Shown: one piece after another, positions 53,001 to 64,000 of the stretch
How the letters are laid out: the number at the start of each line of letters is the position of its first letter
Position numbering within the stretch: the first letter of the stretch is position 1
NCBI RefSeq assembly: GCF_017377745.1
Contig: NZ_JAFVMG010000001.1
Span: forward strand, 310,001-374,000
DNA from: Acetobacter suratthaniensis
GTDB taxonomy: Bacteria; Pseudomonadota; Alphaproteobacteria; Acetobacterales; Acetobacteraceae
Reading direction: 5' to 3'
Length of the DNA: 64,000 nucleotides
Translations under genes and position numbers: made by a program
Notes under the pieces: model-generated
Databases searched by the model: none
What the model was told of the DNA's origin: nothing
Seen by the model: the letters and a program-made list of their open reading frames with translations, nothing else

Positions 53001-54214
53001 GTCTGGCTAAGGATCGCGACGACGAACGTGGTATTCAGGAACGCTCGTTCTTCGGTCGTCTGCGCGAAAAACTGCTGGGCCAGACGGCTGGCGCCGGGTT
53101 CAAGGGTGTGAAGTCGGGCACGGTTCTGACGGATGATGTGCTTGATGAGCACCCCCGTGCTGTGTGGCGTCATATTGTCGTGGCATCCGATACGGTCATG
53201 GCGGAACTTGAAACCCTGCGTCGTGAGTTTGATGCGGCTATCGCCCGCATTCAGGCCCGCTTCGAAAGCAAGGTTGAAAAGCTCCAGCGTGGTGATGAAC
53301 TGCCGCCGGGTGTGATGAAGATGGTCAAGGTCTTCGTCGCCGTGAAGCGTAAGCTTCAGCCGGGTGACAAGATGGCCGGTCGTCACGGCAACAAGGGTGT
53401 TGTCTCCCGCGTTGTTCCTGTTGAAGACATGCCGTTCCTTGAAGATGGCACACCGGTTGATCTGGTGCTGAACCCGCTGGGCGTGCCGTCGCGCATGAAC
53501 GTGGGGCAGATTCTCGAAACCCATCTGGGCTGGGCCTGTGCCAATATCGGTCGTGGCATCGGCGATCTGGTGGACGAGTACCAGAGAACGGGTGAAAAGC
53601 GTCAGGAACTGCTGGATCGCCTCAAGGAAGTCTATGGCGAGAAAGTCTATGATGACTCCATCGCGTCCATGACCAACGAGGCGCTGGTAGAACTGGCGGG
53701 CAACCTGCGTAAGGGCGTGCCGATCGCAACCCCTGTGTTCGATGGTGCCTCCATTCCCGATATTGAAGCCATGCTGGAAAAGGCTGGCGTCAACAAGAGC
53801 GGGCAGTCGCAGCTGATTGACGGGCGTACGGGCGAGCCGTTTGAACGCCGCACGACGGTTGGCTACATTTATATGCTCAAGCTGCATCACCTTGTTGATG
53901 ACAAGATCCATGCACGCTCGATCGGGCCGTATTCGCTTGTTACGCAGCAGCCGCTGGGTGGTAAGGCGCAGTTCGGTGGCCAGCGTTTCGGGGAAATGGA
54001 AGTGTGGGCGCTGGAAGCCTACGGTGCTGCCTATACCCTGCAGGAAATGCTGACAGTCAAATCTGATGACGTTTCGGGCCGTACCAAGGTGTACGAAGCC
54101 ATCGTGCGGGAGCAGGACGACTTCGAGGCAGGTATCCCCGAAAGCTTCAACGTGCTGATCAAGGAACTCAAATCCCTTGGCCTGAACGTGGAGCTGGAGC
54201 AGGGAGCCGACTGA
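50042..54214 (+). CDS. rpoB: RNA polymerase beta subunit
   Basis: The 1390-aa beta subunit. The rifampicin-binding region reads [20 protein letters not shown], then [12 protein letters not shown], with the key Gln, Asp, His and Ser residues of the sensitive form in place. The downstream block [17 protein letters not shown] is typical. The active-site region has [17 protein letters not shown] and [18 protein letters not shown], and the C-terminal region has [21 protein letters not shown] 93-base gap with a hairpin precedes rpoC. Confidence 0.99.
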   Translation: MNAITKSFTGRKRIRKSFGRIPEIAPMPNLIDVQRASYETFLQANVSADARTATGLQEVFRSVFPINDFAGRGRLEFVSYEFEEPKYDVEECIQRGLTFSAPLKVILRLIVWDVDEDTGSRSIRDIKEQPVYMGDMPLMTDNGTFIVNGTERVIVSQMHRSPGVFFDHDKGKTHSSGKYLFAARVIPYRGSWLDFEFDAKDLLYVRIDRKRKLPITTLLYALEGASSVAARAAKRAEGGDVDAMEIRGMDANEILGYFYDTVNFAKTAKGWARPFDADSFRGVKLLSPLVDAETGEVVADAETKLTARLVRKIAETTREVLVGEVDLIGRFIAHDIVNLNTGEIYGEAGEEITEARLAALEEAGVTELPVLAIDGAKGPWIRNTLTVDKNASRDEALIDIYRVMRPGEPPTAETAETMLQGLFFDPDRYDLSAVGRVKMNMRLDIDVPDTVRVLRKEDILRTVKVLCDLKDGRGQIDDIDNLGNRRVRSVGELMENQYRIGLLRMERAIRERMGSVDIDTVMPHDLINAKPAAAAVREFFGSSQLSQFMDQTNPLSEVTHKRRLSALGPGGLTRERAGFEVRDVHPTHYGRICPIETPEGPNIGLINSLATYAKVNKYGFIETPYRLVKDGVLQDGWKYLSAMEEEKLVVAQADAKVDDKNALTGDLISVRRNGDFRLVPPTEVTASDVSPKQLVSVAAALIPFLENDDANRALMGSNMQRQAVPLVRSDAPLVGTGMEAAVARDSGATIVARRDGVVDQIDGARIVVRATDTNGATQGVDIYRLRKYSRSNQSTCINQRPLVFVGDQVRAGDIIADGPSTELGELALGRNVLVAFMPWNGYNFEDSILISERIAKDDVFTSIHIEEFEVMARDTKLGQEEITRDIPNVGEEALRNLDEAGIVYVGAEVNPGDILIGKVTPKGESPMTPEEKLLRAIFGEKASDVRDTSLRLPPGTTGTIVDVRVFSRRGVDKDERAMAIERAEIERLAKDRDDERGIQERSFFGRLREKLLGQTAGAGFKGVKSGTVLTDDVLDEHPRAVWRHIVVASDTVMAELETLRREFDAAIARIQARFESKVEKLQRGDELPPGVMKMVKVFVAVKRKLQPGDKMAGRHGNKGVVSRVVPVEDMPFLEDGTPVDLVLNPLGVPSRMNVGQILETHLGWACANIGRGIGDLVDEYQRTGEKRQELLDRLKEVYGEKVYDDSIASMTNEALVELAGNLRKGVPIATPVFDGASIPDIEAMLEKAGVNKSGQSQLIDGRTGEPFERRTTVGYIYMLKLHHLVDDKIHARSIGPYSLVTQQPLGGKAQFGGQRFGEMEVWALEAYGAAYTLQEMLTVKSDDVSGRTKVYEAIVREQDDFEAGIPESFNVLIKELKSLGLNVELEQGAD

Positions 54215-54252
54215 GGGTGCCTTTCTCAGACATGATCCATTGTTATTTCAAA

Positions 54253-54283
54253 GGGAAGACCGGAGTGTGCGCTCCGGCTTCCC
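54253..54283 (+). terminator. Hairpin between rpoB and rpoC
   Basis: GGGAAG-a-CCGGAG and CTCCGG-CTTCCC form a 12-bp stem with one bulged A around TGTGCG, followed by GTTTCCC. It could be an intercistronic processing or pausing site, since rpoC must still be transcribed. Confidence 0.6.
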
Positions 54284-54307
54284 GTTTCCCGCTGGGGGCT
54301 TCGACAC

Positions 54308-58483
<4,176 letters not shown>

Positions 58484-58515
58484 ACGCGTACTCTCTTGAT
58501 ATGCAGTATAAAAAC

Positions 58516-58544
58516 AGGATCGGCCTCGTGCCGGTCCTTTTTTT
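58516..58544 (+). terminator. Intrinsic terminator of the rpoBC operon
   Basis: AGGATCGGC and GCCGGTCCT form a 9-bp stem (one U-G) around CTCGT, followed by seven T residues. It lies 32 bases after the rpoC stop and should separate rpoBC from rpsL. Confidence 0.95.
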
Positions 58545-58587
58545 ATGGGGTAGAGGGAATGCCTGACAGAGAATCGCTAGGGAATGC

Positions 58588-58616
58588 TTGACTTAGTTGG
58601 GGGGGAAGGTTAGTTA
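58588..58616 (+). promoter_or_regulatory. Candidate promoter of the rpsL operon
   Basis: TTGACT, a 17-base spacer and TAGTTA. The -35 is near consensus and the spacing ideal; the -10 is weak. It lies after the rpoC terminator and about 210 bases before the rpsL start, which predicts a long leader. Confidence 0.55.
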
Positions 58617-58825
58617 GCACCCCTCAGCTTTGAGCATCATCCGTGGTGTTCGGGCAATCAGGTTCTCTGTACGAGTTTCCAGCATGCGGCAGGCTTCCGG
58701 TGGAAGCACAGCCGGATGCCAATATAGCCTCATTCCGGCATCTGCCGGTTGGGATATTTTTAATGGAAGTCGGCAGCCCGGAAAAAGGCTGGCCGACCGA
58801 ACTGTGTAAGGATCGGGAAAGGCGC
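58617..58825 (+). promoter_or_regulatory. Structured leader of rpsL
   Basis: A ~209-base region without a gene that can form three consecutive hairpins: GCTTCC-GGT-GGAAGC (58693-58707), CCGG-ATGCC with GGCAT-CTG-CCGG (58712-58748), and GTCGG-CAGCC with GGCTG-G-CCGAC (58769-58797). The last ends 28 bases before the rpsL ATG, beside the GGGAAAGG ribosome-binding site. It may be an autoregulatory r-protein leader. Together with 58484-58616 it makes up the 342-base stretch between rpoC and rpsL; I see no gene in it. Confidence 0.6.
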
Positions 58826-59688
<863 letters not shown>

Positions 59689-59771
59689 CTCGTGAAAGTT
59701 TGCCTCTTCCCGTGTGGTGGGGCTGGCTTGTAACAACTGCATCCCGATTGTTCTGGGGTATGGAGTAGACA

Positions 59772-60962
59772 ATGGCTAAGGCTAAATTTGAGCGGAATAA
59801 ACCGCACTGCAACATCGGCACCATTGGTCACGTTGACCATGGTAAGACTTCTCTGACGGCGGCTATCACCAAGACGCTGGCTAAGAAGGGTGGCGCGGAA
59901 TTCAAGGCGTATGACCAGATCGATGCGGCTCCTGAAGAGCGCGCTCGTGGCATCACCATTTCCACCGCTCACGTGGAATACGAAACCGAAAACCGTCACT
60001 ACGCACACGTTGACTGCCCCGGACACGCCGACTACGTGAAGAACATGATCACGGGTGCGGCGCAGATGGACGGCGCGATCCTGGTTGTGTCTGCAGCTGA
60101 CGGCCCGATGCCCCAGACCCGTGAGCACATCCTGCTTGCTCGTCAGGTTGGCGTTCCGGCTCTGGTCGTGTTCCTGAACAAGGTTGATCAGGTTGACGAT
60201 CCCGAGCTGCTCGAGCTGGTTGAAATGGAAGTGCGCGAACTGCTGTCTTCCTACCAGTTCCCCGGCGACGATATTCCGGTGATCAAGGGCTCTGCTCTGG
60301 TGACTCTGGAAGATGGCGATGCCGAGCTCGGTGAGAACCGCGTTCTGGACCTGATGGCCGCTGTTGACAGCTACATCCCGCAGCCGGAGCGTCCGGTTGA
60401 TCGTCCGTTCCTGATGCCGATCGAAGACGTGTTCTCCATCTCTGGTCGTGGCACGGTTGTGACCGGCCGTGTGGAGCGTGGCGTTGTCAACGTGGGTGAC
60501 GAAGTTGAAATCGTCGGCCTGAAAGACACCGTCAAGACCACCGTTACCGGCGTTGAAATGTTCCGCAAGCTGCTTGATCGCGGTGAAGCTGGTGACAATA
60601 TCGGCGCTCTGGTGCGTGGCACGAAGCGTGAAGACGTTGAGCGCGGTCAGGTTCTGGCTAAGCCCGGCTCCATCACGCCGCACAAGAAGTTCAAGGCTGA
60701 AGCCTACATCCTGACGAAGGAAGAAGGTGGCCGTCACACGCCGTTCTTCACCAACTATCGTCCCCAGTTCTACTTCCGTACGACGGACGTGACGGGTGTT
60801 GTGCATCTGCCGGAAGGCACCGAAATGGTGATGCCGGGCGATAACTGCGCCATGGAAGTCGAGCTGATCGCTCCGATCGCCATGGACGAAGGTCTCCGCT
60901 TCGCTATCCGCGAAGGTGGCCGTACGGTTGGCGCGGGCGTTGTTGCTTCCATTATCGAGTAA
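59772..60962 (+). CDS. tuf: Elongation factor Tu
   Basis: EF-Tu (396 aa), the GTPase that delivers aminoacyl-tRNA to the ribosome. GTPase motifs are [12 protein letters not shown] (P-loop), [15 protein letters not shown] (switch I), [15 protein letters not shown] (G3), [10 protein letters not shown] (G4) and GSALVTLE (G5). Domains 2 and 3 include [15 protein letters not shown] and [17 protein letters not shown] lies six bases before the ATG. The next gene is rpsJ after a terminator-like hairpin. Confidence 0.99.
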   Translation: MAKAKFERNKPHCNIGTIGHVDHGKTSLTAAITKTLAKKGGAEFKAYDQIDAAPEERARGITISTAHVEYETENRHYAHVDCPGHADYVKNMITGAAQMDGAILVVSAADGPMPQTREHILLARQVGVPALVVFLNKVDQVDDPELLELVEMEVRELLSSYQFPGDDIPVIKGSALVTLEDGDAELGENRVLDLMAAVDSYIPQPERPVDRPFLMPIEDVFSISGRGTVVTGRVERGVVNVGDEVEIVGLKDTVKTTVTGVEMFRKLLDRGEAGDNIGALVRGTKREDVERGQVLAKPGSITPHKKFKAEAYILTKEEGGRHTPFFTNYRPQFYFRTTDVTGVVHLPEGTEMVMPGDNCAMEVELIAPIAMDEGLRFAIREGGRTVGAGVVASIIE

Positions 60963-60989
60963 TCGATAAAGGGGTTTGAGACTGAGTGG

Positions 60990-61019
60990 CCCCCGGCCGA
61001 GTTGTTCGGTCGGGGGTTT
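60990..61019 (+). terminator. Terminator or attenuator between tuf and rpsJ
   Basis: CCCCCGGCCGA and TCGGTCGGGGG form an 11-bp stem (one G-U) around GTTGT, followed by TTTACTT. It begins 27 bases after the tuf stop and 82 bases before rpsJ. It could end most tuf transcripts or attenuate entry into the S10 operon. Confidence 0.8.
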
Positions 61020-61071
61020 ACTTGGCGGCCGGGTTTGCCCCGGACAAGTTAGGTGTTGGACTAAGAAACAA

Positions 61072-61380
61072 ATGGACAACCAGAACATCCGCATTCGCCT
61101 GAAAGCGTACGATCACCGCGTGCTCGACAACAGCACGAAGGAAATCGTTAACACGGCGAAGCGTACGGGTGCGCGGGTTCGGGGTCCTATCCCGCTGCCG
61201 ACGCATATCGAACGGTTTACGGTTAACCGTTCACCTCACGTAGACAAGAAGAGCCGCGAACAGTTCGAAATTCGGACGCATCGCCGCCTGCTTGATATTG
61301 TTGAGCCCACTCCGCAGACCGTGGACGCTCTCATGAAGCTCGACCTCGCCGCTGGCGTTGATGTCGAGATCAAACTCTAA
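61072..61380 (+). CDS. rpsJ: 30S ribosomal protein S10
   Basis: S10 (102 aa), a 30S head protein that also acts with NusB in antitermination. It has the typical [60 protein letters not shown] and the end [19 protein letters not shown]. It is the first gene of the S10 cluster. The Shine-Dalgarno sequence is weak (CTAAGAAAC upstream of the ATG). Confidence 0.99.
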   Translation: MDNQNIRIRLKAYDHRVLDNSTKEIVNTAKRTGARVRGPIPLPTHIERFTVNRSPHVDKKSREQFEIRTHRRLLDIVEPTPQTVDALMKLDLAAGVDVEIKL

Positions 61381-61390
61381 GGTCCAGACG

Positions 61391-62074
61391 ATGCGCACCG
61401 GATTGATCGCAAAAAAGCTGGGCATGTCCCGGCTGTTCAAGGAAGACGGCACACATGTGCCTGTCACAGTTCTGCATATTGATGATGTGCAGGTGGTTGA
61501 TGTCCGCACCCAGGAGCGGGATGGCTATGTTGCCGTTCAGCTGGGTATGGGCAACGCCAAGGTCAAAAACGTTTCCAAGCCCAATCGTGGCCATTTTGCC
61601 CGCGTGAAGGTTGAGCCCAAAAAAGTGGTTCGGGAATTCCGCGTGGCGGACGACGCTACGGTGGAAATCGGAGCCTCCCTGTCTGCTGCTCATTTTGTCG
61701 TTGGCCAGAAGGTTGACGTCACGGGCACCAGTAAGGGTAAGGGATTTGCTGGTGCAATGAAGCGCTGGAATTTTGCCGGTCTGGAAGCTACGCATGGTGT
61801 GTCTATCTCGCACCGTTCGCATGGTTCGACCGGTAACCGCCAGGATCCCGGCAAGACCTTCAAAAACAAGAAAATGGCTGGTCATCTGGGCGATGAGCGC
61901 GTGACCACTCTGAACCTCGAAATTGCTGCGGTCGATCCGGAAAAGAATCTGGTCATGGTTCGGGGCTCCATTCCTGGGGCGAAGAACAGTGTCGTTCTCA
62001 TCCGTGATGCGATCAAGAAAGCCCGCCATGGCGACGCGCCCTATCCGGCCGGCCTTGTGACGGCGGAAGGCTGA
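61391..62074 (+). CDS. rplC: 50S ribosomal protein L3
   Basis: L3 (227 aa), which binds 23S rRNA near the peptidyl transferase centre. It starts [20 protein letters not shown] and has [40 protein letters not shown] and [20 protein letters not shown]. The ATG at 61391 gives the family N-terminus; an in-frame start at 61358 would overlap rpsJ. It is ten bases after the rpsJ stop. Confidence 0.99.
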   Translation: MRTGLIAKKLGMSRLFKEDGTHVPVTVLHIDDVQVVDVRTQERDGYVAVQLGMGNAKVKNVSKPNRGHFARVKVEPKKVVREFRVADDATVEIGASLSAAHFVVGQKVDVTGTSKGKGFAGAMKRWNFAGLEATHGVSISHRSHGSTGNRQDPGKTFKNKKMAGHLGDERVTTLNLEIAAVDPEKNLVMVRGSIPGAKNSVVLIRDAIKKARHGDAPYPAGLVTAEG

Positions 62075-62078
62075 GATC

Positions 62079-62693
62079 ATGGAAATCGAAATCAAGACAC
62101 TTGATAACGGCACGGCTGGCTCTGCTACGCTGCCGGATGAACTTTTTGCGGTTGCTCCGCGTGCGGATATCATGGCGCGGGTTGTGCACTGGCAGCTGGC
62201 AAAGCGTCGCGCTGGCACGCATAAGGTCAAGGGCATGGGCGAAGTGTCCGGCACGACCAAAAAGCCGTACCGCCAGAAAGGTACCGGTAGCGCCCGTCAG
62301 GGCTCGCTGCGTGCTCCGCAGTATCGTACCGGTGGTGCGGTGCATGGCCCGGTCGTTCGTGACCACGGCTATGACCTGCCCAAGAAGGTGCGTCGCCTCG
62401 GCCTGATTTCCGCTCTGTCGCAGAAGGCGAAGGACGGCAAGCTGATCGTTCTGCAGTCTGCTTCCGGCGTGAACAAGACCAGCGAGCTGGCCAAGAAGCT
62501 TAAGGGCCTTGGTCTGGTATCTGCGCTGATCGTTGACGGTGCCGTGGACGAAGGTTTCGTTCGTGCAGCCCGCAACCTGCCGCGGATCGACATTCTGCCG
62601 ACAATCGGTGCGAATGTGTATGACATTCTCAACCATGAGGTGCTTGCGATCACCCAGGCTGGCCTCGAAGGACTGAAGGAGCGCCTGGCATGA
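62079..62693 (+). CDS. rplD: 50S ribosomal protein L4
   Basis: L4 (204 aa), whose extended loop lines the exit tunnel and which in E. coli represses the S10 operon. Loop residues are seen in GTKVK-type sequence [20 protein letters not shown] and [18 protein letters not shown]. The C-terminal part has [20 protein letters not shown]. It starts four bases after the rplC stop, and its stop overlaps the rplW start (ATGA). Confidence 0.99.
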   Translation: MEIEIKTLDNGTAGSATLPDELFAVAPRADIMARVVHWQLAKRRAGTHKVKGMGEVSGTTKKPYRQKGTGSARQGSLRAPQYRTGGAVHGPVVRDHGYDLPKKVRRLGLISALSQKAKDGKLIVLQSASGVNKTSELAKKLKGLGLVSALIVDGAVDEGFVRAARNLPRIDILPTIGANVYDILNHEVLAITQAGLEGLKERLA

Positions 62694-63025
62694 CCAACAT
62701 TCTTGCGCTGCGCAGGAAGGCCGAGCGTCTGTCTCGCGAGGCTCTGTGCGACATCGTTCGCGCCCCGGTTATCACCGAAAAGGCTTCTGGCCTTTCGGAA
62801 AAGAACCAGGTGGTTTTCAAGGTTGCGATCTCAGCCAGCAAGCCTGAAATCAAGGTTGCGGTTGAAACGCTGTTCGGGGTCAAGGTTGTTGGTGTCAACA
62901 CCCTTGTCCAGAAGGGCAAGACCAAGCGCTTCAAGGGGCGTCTGGGCCAGCGTTCCGACGTGAAGAAAGCGTTCATTCAGCTCGCTGAAGGTCAGTCCAT
63001 TGACCTTACGGCCAAGCTGGCGTGA
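62690..63025 (+). CDS. rplW: 50S ribosomal protein L23
   Basis: L23 (111 aa), at the tunnel exit where trigger factor and SRP dock. The core [20 protein letters not shown] and [20 protein letters not shown] is typical, as is [20 protein letters not shown]. About 20 extra N-terminal residues precede the core ([20 protein letters not shown]), an extension seen in some alphaproteobacterial L23 proteins. The 4-base overlap with rplD supports this start. Confidence 0.98.
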   Translation: MTNILALRRKAERLSREALCDIVRAPVITEKASGLSEKNQVVFKVAISASKPEIKVAVETLFGVKVVGVNTLVQKGKTKRFKGRLGQRSDVKKAFIQLAEGQSIDLTAKLA

Positions 63026-63041
63026 GCAGGGGTAGAAACAA

Positions 63042-63872
63042 ATGGCACTGAAGCACTTTAATCCTGTCACGCCGAGCATGCGTGGTACGGTTCTGATTGA
63101 CAGGGCTGACCTTTGGAAGGGCAAGCCGGTCAAGCAGTTGACCGAAGGTAAGAATAAGTCGGGCGGCCGTAATAATAACGGTCGTATCACTTCCCGTTTC
63201 CGTGGGGGTGGTCACAAGCAGTCCTATCGTTACGTTGACTTCAAGCGTCGCAAGTTTGATGTTGTCGGCACGGTTGAGCGTCTGGAATACGACCCCAACC
63301 GTACGGCCTTCATCGCTCTGGTGAAGTACGAAGACGGCGAACTGGCGTACATTCTGGCTCCGCAGCGTCTGAAGGTTGGCGATTCGGTCATCTCCGGTGC
63401 GCGCGTGGACATCAAGCCGGGCAACGCCATGCCCCTGTCTGCTATTCCGGTTGGCACGATTGTGCACAACATCGAACTGAAGCAGGGCGCCGGTGGCAAG
63501 CTGGCCCGTTCCGCTGGCACGTATGCTCAGCTGGTCGGTAAAGATTCGGGCTACGCCCAGATCAAGCTGCAGTCCGGTGAACTGCGTGTCGTGCGCGGTG
63601 AGTGCATGGCCACTGTTGGCGCGGTTTCCAACCCCGACAACATGAACCAGCACATGGGTAAGGCTGGCCGTACGCGCTGGCTGGGTCGTCGTCCGCATAA
63701 CCGCGGCGTCGTCATGAACCCGGTCGATCACCCGCATGGTGGTGGTGAAGGGCGTACTTCGGGCGGCCGTCATCCGGTTACGCCATGGGGTAAGCCGACC
63801 AAAGGATATAAAACTCGGGTCAACAAGCGGACGGACAGCCTGATTATCCGTCGCCGGAAGACCGGCAAGTAA
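63042..63872 (+). CDS. rplB: 50S ribosomal protein L2
   Basis: L2 (276 aa), needed for subunit joining and peptidyl transfer. It starts [20 protein letters not shown] and has [20 protein letters not shown], the conserved [20 protein letters not shown] near the peptidyl-transferase centre and the basic C-terminus [16 protein letters not shown]. It follows rplW by 16 bases. Confidence 0.99.
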   Translation: MALKHFNPVTPSMRGTVLIDRADLWKGKPVKQLTEGKNKSGGRNNNGRITSRFRGGGHKQSYRYVDFKRRKFDVVGTVERLEYDPNRTAFIALVKYEDGELAYILAPQRLKVGDSVISGARVDIKPGNAMPLSAIPVGTIVHNIELKQGAGGKLARSAGTYAQLVGKDSGYAQIKLQSGELRVVRGECMATVGAVSNPDNMNQHMGKAGRTRWLGRRPHNRGVVMNPVDHPHGGGEGRTSGGRHPVTPWGKPTKGYKTRVNKRTDSLIIRRRKTGK

Positions 63873-63885
63873 GGGGCAATAGAAG

Positions 63886-64000
63886 ATGGCACGTTCCGTC
63901 TGGAAAGGTCCGTTCGTCGACGGGTATCTGCTGAACAAGGCTGAAGCATCCCGCGCATCGGGCCGTAACGAAGTGATCAAGATCTGGTCGCGTCGTTCGA
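63886..64000 (+). CDS. rpsS: 30S ribosomal protein S19 (5' part)
   Basis: The first 38 codons of S19, cut off by the window end. The start [20 protein letters not shown] and [11 protein letters not shown] are typical of S19, which binds 16S rRNA in the 30S head. It begins 13 bases after the rplB stop and continues the standard S10 operon order. Confidence 0.98.
   Translation, partial: MARSVWKGPFVDGYLLNKAEASRASGRNEVIKIWSRRS

Noticed and set aside
58643-58825. 61-codon N-terminal extension of S12
   Set aside because: S12 length and start are highly conserved from MPTINQL; the extension lies in the structured leader.

Overview
The window is a continuous, gene-dense (~90% coding), GC-rich chromosomal segment with no insertion sequence, prophage, CRISPR array, rRNA or tRNA gene that I can see. 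The gene families and their order (ppk-ppx after the tail of an upstream gene, a divergent YhdP-like/glnE pair followed by bcp, a ccmCDEFGHI cluster, an FUSC protein, a YciI-EVE pair, alphaproteobacterial ribosomal-protein genes) suggest an alphaproteobacterium, most probably an acetic acid bacterium (Acetobacteraceae). The family call is inference from protein character, not from a database search.

Layout. 1-4.2 kb: polyphosphate metabolism (ppk, ppx). 4.3-10.3 kb: a tightly coupled five-gene operon joining a Cache-GAF-cyclase-homology membrane sensor to an MCE/Mla-type lipid transport system (MlaE-like permease, MlaF-like ATPase homologue, MlaD-like protein, repeat lipoprotein). Both the cyclase domain and the ATPase have lost their catalytic motifs; this is the most unusual part of the window. 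10.4-13.8 kb: FUSC-family membrane protein, YidB-family protein and a small membrane protein. 13.8-19.2 kb: cytochrome c maturation genes ccmC-ccmI on the minus strand, including a 59-codon ccmD; ccmA and ccmB are not here. 19.4-23.5 kb: YciI, EVE, DUF442-type phosphatase, lipoprotein, EcsC, a 48-aa membrane peptide and a 2-hydroxyacid dehydrogenase. 23.8-30.5 kb: a catabolic cluster with a DeoR/GlpR regulator divergent from two FAD oxidoreductases, a glycerol-kinase-like FGGY kinase and an APC permease; a 13-bp perfect inverted repeat marks both sides of the divergent promoter region. 30.5-34.8 kb: aat, three exported proteins of unknown function (two are tandem paralogues) and an ATP-grasp protein. 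34.9-41.9 kb: YhdP-like protein, glnE and bcp. 41.9-47.3 kb: a Gly/Pro-rich exported protein, an MHS-type MFS transporter, rmuC and an OmpR-type two-component pair.

47.4 kb to the end is the transcription/translation core: rplK-rplA, rplJ-rplL, rpoB-rpoC, rpsL-rpsG, tuf, rpsJ-rplC-rplD-rplW-rplB-rpsS (cut by the window end). It departs from the common bacterial order twice: secE-nusG are not upstream of rplK, and fusA is missing between rpsG and tuf. Strong hairpins lie between rplL/rpoB, rpoB/rpoC, after rpoC (classic terminator) and between tuf/rpsJ, and rpsL has a ~210-nt leader that can form three successive hairpins. Several genes (rplJ, ccmC, the MFS gene and perhaps the FUSC gene) appear to start with TTG.

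Gene starts were placed by eye from Shine-Dalgarno spacing and family length. All functional names rest on recognised sequence motifs and family knowledge; no alignment or search was run.
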